Under the pieces are notes generated by a model that saw only the letters and a program-made list of their open reading frames with translations, made no database searches and was not told the origin of the DNA. Of a DNA stretch of 64,000 nucleotides, positions 60,530 to 64,000 are shown piece after piece (the stretch's first letter is position 1; each line of letters starts with the position of its first letter). The stretch is from Sphingomonas sp. IC081 (GTDB lineage Bacteria; Pseudomonadota; Alphaproteobacteria; Sphingomonadales; Sphingomonadaceae), in contig NZ_CP029761.1 of the NCBI RefSeq assembly GCF_006874585.1, forward strand, positions 1,065,001 through 1,129,000, in the 5' to 3' direction. A program made the position numbers and the translations under genes.

Positions 60530-61729
60530 ATGAGCGCTTTCAAGACCCTTGATGACCTTGGTGACGTGGCCGGAAAGGTCGCGCTGGTGCGCGTCGATTT
60601 CAACGTGCCGATGAGCGATGGCGTCGTCACCGACGATACCCGCATTCGCGCCGCCGCGCCGACGATCCTGCAGCTCGCCGAGAAGGGCGCCAAGGTCCTC
60701 CTGCTCGCCCACTTTGGCCGCCCCAAGGGTGAGCGCGTGCCCAGCATGTCGCTGTCGATGGTGGTCGGCGCGGTCGAGAAGGTGCTCGGCAAGGAAGTGA
60801 TGTTTGTGCCGGAAGTGGCGGGCGACGTGGTCAAGCAGGCCGTCGGCATCCTGCGCGCGGGCGACATCGCGATCCTCGAGAACACCCGATTCTGGAAGGG
60901 TGAGGAAAAGAACGAGGCCGAACTTGCCGCCGCGATTGCCGCCAACGGCGACTTCTACGTCAACGACGCCTTCTCCGCTGCCCACCGCGCCCACGCCAGC
61001 ACCGAGGGCCTCGCCCGCGTGCTGCCCGCCTATGCCGGCCGTTCGATGCAGGCTGAGCTGGAGGCGCTGGAAAAGGCGCTCGGCGCGCCGGAAAAGCCGG
61101 TCGCGGCCGTAGTCGGCGGCGCCAAGGTCTCGTCTAAGCTCGACGTGCTCAAGCACCTCGTCACCCAGGTCGATCACCTGATCATCGGCGGCGGTATGGC
61201 TAATACTTTCCTGGCCGCCAAGGGCGTGGACGTGGGCAAGTCGCTCTGCGAGCATGACCTGACCGGGACCGCGAACGAGATTCTCGATACCGCCGATCAG
61301 TCGGGCTGCACCGTGCACCTGCCCTATGAAGTGGTGGTGTCGAAGGAATTCGCCGCCAATCCGCCCAGCCTGCGCACCTGCAACGTCCACGAAGTGGCTG
61401 CCGACGAAATGATCCTCGACGTCGGCCCGCTTGCGGTCGAGGCTCTTGGCGACGTGCTCAAGACCTGCCGCACGGTGGTGTGGAATGGCCCGCTCGGTGC
61501 CTTCGAGACGGTGCCGTTCGATGCCGCCACCGTGGCTCTGGCCAAGACCGCGGCCGCGCTGACCCGTGAAGGCTCGCTGACCTCGGTGGCTGGTGGCGGC
61601 GATACCGTTGCCGCGCTTCACCATGCGGGCGTGGCGGAAGACTTCTCGTATATCTCCACGGCCGGTGGTGCCTTCCTGGAGTGGATGGAAGGTCGCGAAC
61701 TGCCCGGCGTGGCAGCGCTCGAAGCCTGA
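60530..61729 (+). CDS. pgk: Phosphoglycerate kinase
   Basis: Transfers phosphate from 1,3-bisphosphoglycerate to ADP, 399 residues. The N-terminal [11 protein letters not shown] and [17 protein letters not shown] and the C-terminal [13 protein letters not shown] are seen. It has normal length and order. The ATG at 60530 is preceded by a structured 267-bp gap (three hairpins). It likely has its own control as well as read-through from gap. Confidence 0.97.
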   Translation: MSAFKTLDDLGDVAGKVALVRVDFNVPMSDGVVTDDTRIRAAAPTILQLAEKGAKVLLLAHFGRPKGERVPSMSLSMVVGAVEKVLGKEVMFVPEVAGDVVKQAVGILRAGDIAILENTRFWKGEEKNEAELAAAIAANGDFYVNDAFSAAHRAHASTEGLARVLPAYAGRSMQAELEALEKALGAPEKPVAAVVGGAKVSSKLDVLKHLVTQVDHLIIGGGMANTFLAAKGVDVGKSLCEHDLTGTANEILDTADQSGCTVHLPYEVVVSKEFAANPPSLRTCNVHEVAADEMILDVGPLAVEALGDVLKTCRTVVWNGPLGAFETVPFDAATVALAKTAAALTREGSLTSVAGGGDTVAALHHAGVAEDFSYISTAGGAFLEWMEGRELPGVAALEA

Positions 61730-61752
61730 TAGGATAGGGCGGGGCGGCGCGC

Positions 61753-62865
61753 ATGAACGGACCTGCTTCGGTTTCCGACGCTGCCCGGGCCTGGCAAGGC
61801 CCGCGCCCGCCTTGGCACGGCCGCTATGTAACGCTCGACGGCATGCGCGGGATTGCCGCCCTTGCCGTCGCGCTGTTTCATTTCAACATCTCGCAGGCCC
61901 CGCACGGCTACGTCGCGGTGGACTTCTTCTTTGCGCTTTCGGGCTTCGTGCTTGCCACCAGCTACCTGCCGCGCTGGCAGGCGGGCATGGGCACCGGCGA
62001 GTTCATGCTGAAGCGCCTCGTGCGGCTCTATCCGCTGTTCCTCGTCGGCGTGGTGCTGACAACGACGGTGGGCCTCGCGCGCCTCTACAGCGGCGGCGAT
62101 ACCTCGCTGAGCCTCAGGACGATCCTCGTCAGCACCGGCATCAACGCCGCCATGTTGCCGTCGCCGCTGACCAACACGCTGTTTCCGCTGAACGTGCCTG
62201 CCTGGTCGCTGTTCTACGAACTGGTCGCCAATTTCGCGATGATCGTGCTGCTGTTCCGCCTGCCGCGCATCGGCATCGCGGTGGTCTGCGCGCTTTCGGC
62301 CTGGTGGTTCGTGCCGGCGGTGCTCGAGAACGGATCGGGCAATATCGGCGCGGTCTGGCACGAATGGCCGATCGCGCTTGCCCGCACGCTCTATTCGTTC
62401 GGGATCGGCATGCTGATCGCCCGGATGCCGCAGCCCGAACATCGTCCCTCATCGTGGGTGGGCGTGGCTTGTCTCGTTGCCATCGCCGCGATGTTGATGG
62501 CGGATCCGCATTTCCTGTCGACCACGGCCTACGACCTTGCCTGTGCGCTGCTGATCTCGCCGCTGCTGGTCTGGTGCGGTTCGCGTGTCGAGCCCTCGCG
62601 CCGCTTCGCGCGCGCCGCCTGGTTCGTGGGCGAGGTATCCTTTGCGCTCTACGCGGTGCACTGGGCGGTGATCGAGCCGATGCGTTACTTCAAGGACGAT
62701 CTGCATTATAACGCTGTGCTAATGGCATTTGTCTTTCTCGGTGCGTGCCTTGCCATCGCCTGGCTCTGCGTACGCTGGATCGACGTGCCGGCGCGCACTC
62801 TGCTGGGCGGCATCCTGCGCCGCCGCGAGAAGGCGCAGCGTCTGCGTCACGCCGCGCTGCCTTAG
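61753..62865 (+). CDS. Acyltransferase-3 family membrane protein (OafA/YrhL-like)
   Basis: A 370-residue integral membrane O-acyltransferase of the family that decorates polysaccharides or lipids. The motifs LDGMRGIAALAVALFHF, the conserved Arg in RLVRLYPLFLVG, and GEVSFALYAVHWAV fit. About ten hydrophobic helices are seen. No soluble SGNH domain follows, so it is the short type. It sits inside the glycolytic cluster, 23 bp after pgk and 54 bp before fda, with no functional link apparent from sequence. The acceptor is unknown. Confidence 0.88.
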   Translation: MNGPASVSDAARAWQGPRPPWHGRYVTLDGMRGIAALAVALFHFNISQAPHGYVAVDFFFALSGFVLATSYLPRWQAGMGTGEFMLKRLVRLYPLFLVGVVLTTTVGLARLYSGGDTSLSLRTILVSTGINAAMLPSPLTNTLFPLNVPAWSLFYELVANFAMIVLLFRLPRIGIAVVCALSAWWFVPAVLENGSGNIGAVWHEWPIALARTLYSFGIGMLIARMPQPEHRPSSWVGVACLVAIAAMLMADPHFLSTTAYDLACALLISPLLVWCGSRVEPSRRFARAAWFVGEVSFALYAVHWAVIEPMRYFKDDLHYNAVLMAFVFLGACLAIAWLCVRWIDVPARTLLGGILRRREKAQRLRHAALP

Positions 62866-62919
62866 GGCGCGCAACCGTTTCGCTCCGGCTCGCCGGGGCA
62901 AATCTAGGAGGAGAAACCC

Positions 62920-63831
62920 ATGGAATTTTCTGAGATGACGGCCAAGATCGCCGGCGGACACGGCTTCATTGCCGCGCTTGACCAGAGCGGCGGTTCGACC
63001 CCGAAGGCGCTCAAGGGCTACGGCATCGAGGAAGGCGCCTGGTCGACCGAAGAAGAGATGTTCGGCCTGATCCACCAGATGCGCGCCCGCATCATCTCGT
63101 CGCCGGTGTTCACCGGTGAAAAGGTTCTCGGCGCGATCCTGTTCGAACGCACCATGGACGGTGAAGTGAACGGCGTTCCCACCCCCCAGGCACTGATCGC
63201 CAAGGGCGTGGTGCCGTTCATCAAGGTCGACAAGGGCCTTGAGGACGAGGTGAACGGCGTGCAACTCATGAAGCCGATGCCGACCCTTGATGCGCTGCTG
63301 GAGCGTTCGAAGGCGCTGGGCGTGTTCGGCACCAAGGAGCGTTCGGTGATCAACTCGGCCAATGCCGAGGGCATCGCCGCCGTCGTCAGGCAGCAGTTCG
63401 AGATCGGCAAGCAGGTGCTCTCGCATGGCATGATGCCGATCGTCGAGCCCGAGGTGAACATCAAGAGCGCCACCCGCGCCGAGTGTGACCAGATCCTGCT
63501 CGCCGAGCTTCTCAAGAACCTCGATGAACTGCCCGAAGGGCAGCAGGTCATGCTCAAGCTCTCGCTGCCGATCGTGCCCGGCACGTTCGATCCGCTGGTC
63601 ACCCACCCCAAGGTGCTGCGCGTCGTTGCGCTTTCGGGCGGCTACGAACGTCCCGAGGCCTGCGTCGAACTGGCGAAGAACAAGGGCATCATCGCCAGCT
63701 TCAGCCGCGCGCTGCTGCAGGACCTGCGCGCGCAGATGAGCGATGCCGAATTCGATGCCGCGCTCGGCGAAGCGATCGACGAGATCTTCAAGGGCTCGAC
63801 CCAGAAGGCGGACGCCGCTGCGGCAGTCTGA
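62920..63831 (+). CDS. fda: Fructose-bisphosphate aldolase class I
   Basis: Cleaves fructose 1,6-bisphosphate by a Schiff base rather than metal, 303 residues. FIAALDQSGGSTPKAL, IKVDKGL and MLKLSLPIVPGTF (candidate Schiff-base Lys) are typical of the bacterial class I type; GGYERPEAC is phosphate binding. ATG at 62920 has TAGGAGGAG 9 bases upstream. It ends the tkt-gap-pgk group, with a terminator at 63855. Confidence 0.95.
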   Translation: MEFSEMTAKIAGGHGFIAALDQSGGSTPKALKGYGIEEGAWSTEEEMFGLIHQMRARIISSPVFTGEKVLGAILFERTMDGEVNGVPTPQALIAKGVVPFIKVDKGLEDEVNGVQLMKPMPTLDALLERSKALGVFGTKERSVINSANAEGIAAVVRQQFEIGKQVLSHGMMPIVEPEVNIKSATRAECDQILLAELLKNLDELPEGQQVMLKLSLPIVPGTFDPLVTHPKVLRVVALSGGYERPEACVELAKNKGIIASFSRALLQDLRAQMSDAEFDAALGEAIDEIFKGSTQKADAAAAV

Positions 63832-63854
63832 TCGTCCGGATCACGCGAAAGGAC

Positions 63855-63889
63855 AGGGCGGTGCCGCAAGGCGCCGCCCTTTCTCGTTT
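63855..63889 (+). terminator. Rho-independent terminator after fda
   Basis: Arms AGGGCGGTGCC and GGCGCCGCCCT (one G-T pair), loop GCAA, then TTCTCGTTT. It ends where the convergent gene's stop lies. Confidence 0.75.
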
Positions 63890-64000
63890 CAGAGGCCGCC
63901 CATGAAGCGGAAACCGAACTGGTAGGCGAGCGGGGCCGGCTTGGAGCCTGCAACCGGCGTCGGACTTGCGGCCAGCAAGGTCAGGCTGCCGTCGGCGACT
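63889..64000 (-). CDS. 3' end of a leftward gene, unknown
   Basis: The minus strand is open from the window edge to a TGA at 63889-63891, about 36 codons. The end reads YQFGFRFMGGL; an aromatic strand near the end suggests an exported or outer-membrane protein, but the fragment is too short for a firm call. Confidence 0.5.
   Translation of the reverse strand, partial: VADGSLTLLAASPTPVAGSKPAPLAYQFGFRFMGGL

Noticed and set aside
60240..60533. Open frame of 97 codons between gap and pgk
   Set aside because: Overlaps gap, contains the three hairpins and has random composition; no start signal.

Overview
The window is a dense, GC-rich stretch of bacterial chromosome. The gene content points to an alphaproteobacterium of the Sphingomonadales, most like Novosphingobium. 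Supporting signs are a DivL-type pseudo-kinase at the head of a tsaE-amgK-murU-addB-addA series, an alphaproteobacterial small membrane protein of the DUF2842 type, the zapA-6S RNA-5-formyl-THF cyclo-ligase arrangement, and class I aldolase beside tkt-gap-pgk. The genus is inference. No phage, integron, CRISPR or insertion sequence was seen, and almost everything looks like core chromosome.

Region by region: (1) 2-4306, a tripartite efflux system (3' end of an outer-membrane factor, a MacA-like adaptor, a MacB ATPase and a MacB permease). (2) 4357-12700, a stress and fermentation-flavoured stretch: a short-lineage FabI, a double-Usp universal stress protein, a P2-type cation ATPase, an L,D-transpeptidase, D-lactate dehydrogenase and lactate permease. 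(3) 12701-17597, katG behind a 795-bp non-coding region with palindromes, then ahcY behind a perfect 20-bp palindrome and ahead of four strong hairpins. (4) 17598-29036, divL-tsaE-amgK-murU-addB-addA, overlapping by 4-8 bp at every joint, then trxA. (5) 29234-33644, two exported proteins of unknown role, an inositol-monophosphatase family enzyme, a GST and argJ. (6) 33772-39725, a small secreted ORF, secA, two tRNA-Asn genes, nadK and an EAL protein. (7) 39756-46555, mfd, sdhE, a host-attachment-family protein, recG and a small protein. (8) 46651-49860, tRNA-Pro, a multi-TM chemoreceptor coupled to a 115-residue protein, and thyA. (9) 50016-54757, a branched-chain 2-oxoacid dehydrogenase operon (E1 alpha, E1 beta, E2) whose E2 linker carries an in-frame palindromic element, then two small proteins. 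(10) 55000-57036, two tRNA-Asp genes, a DUF2842-type protein, 5-formyl-THF cyclo-ligase, a 6S RNA candidate, zapA and an overlapping 57-residue gene. (11) 57250-63831, tkt-gap-pgk, an acyltransferase and class I aldolase, with the end of an unknown gene at the right edge.

How the genes work together: the divL operon joins a cell-cycle regulator to tRNA modification (TsaE), peptidoglycan sugar recycling (AmgK and MurU make UDP-MurNAc) and double-strand-break repair (AddAB). The tkt-gap-pgk-fda block supplies central carbon flux. The lactate genes would interconvert pyruvate and D-lactate and move lactate across the membrane. Small non-coding signals are the least explained content: three tRNA promoters sharing a TTGnCA / TAtAGG-GCGC pattern, a hairpin spanning the sdhE start codon, three hairpins between gap and pgk, and the hairpin cluster between ahcY and divL. 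No wholly new multi-gene system was found. The strongest leads are the Tyr-for-His DivL, the in-frame mobile palindrome in E2, the ahcY palindrome and the chemoreceptor with its coupled partner.
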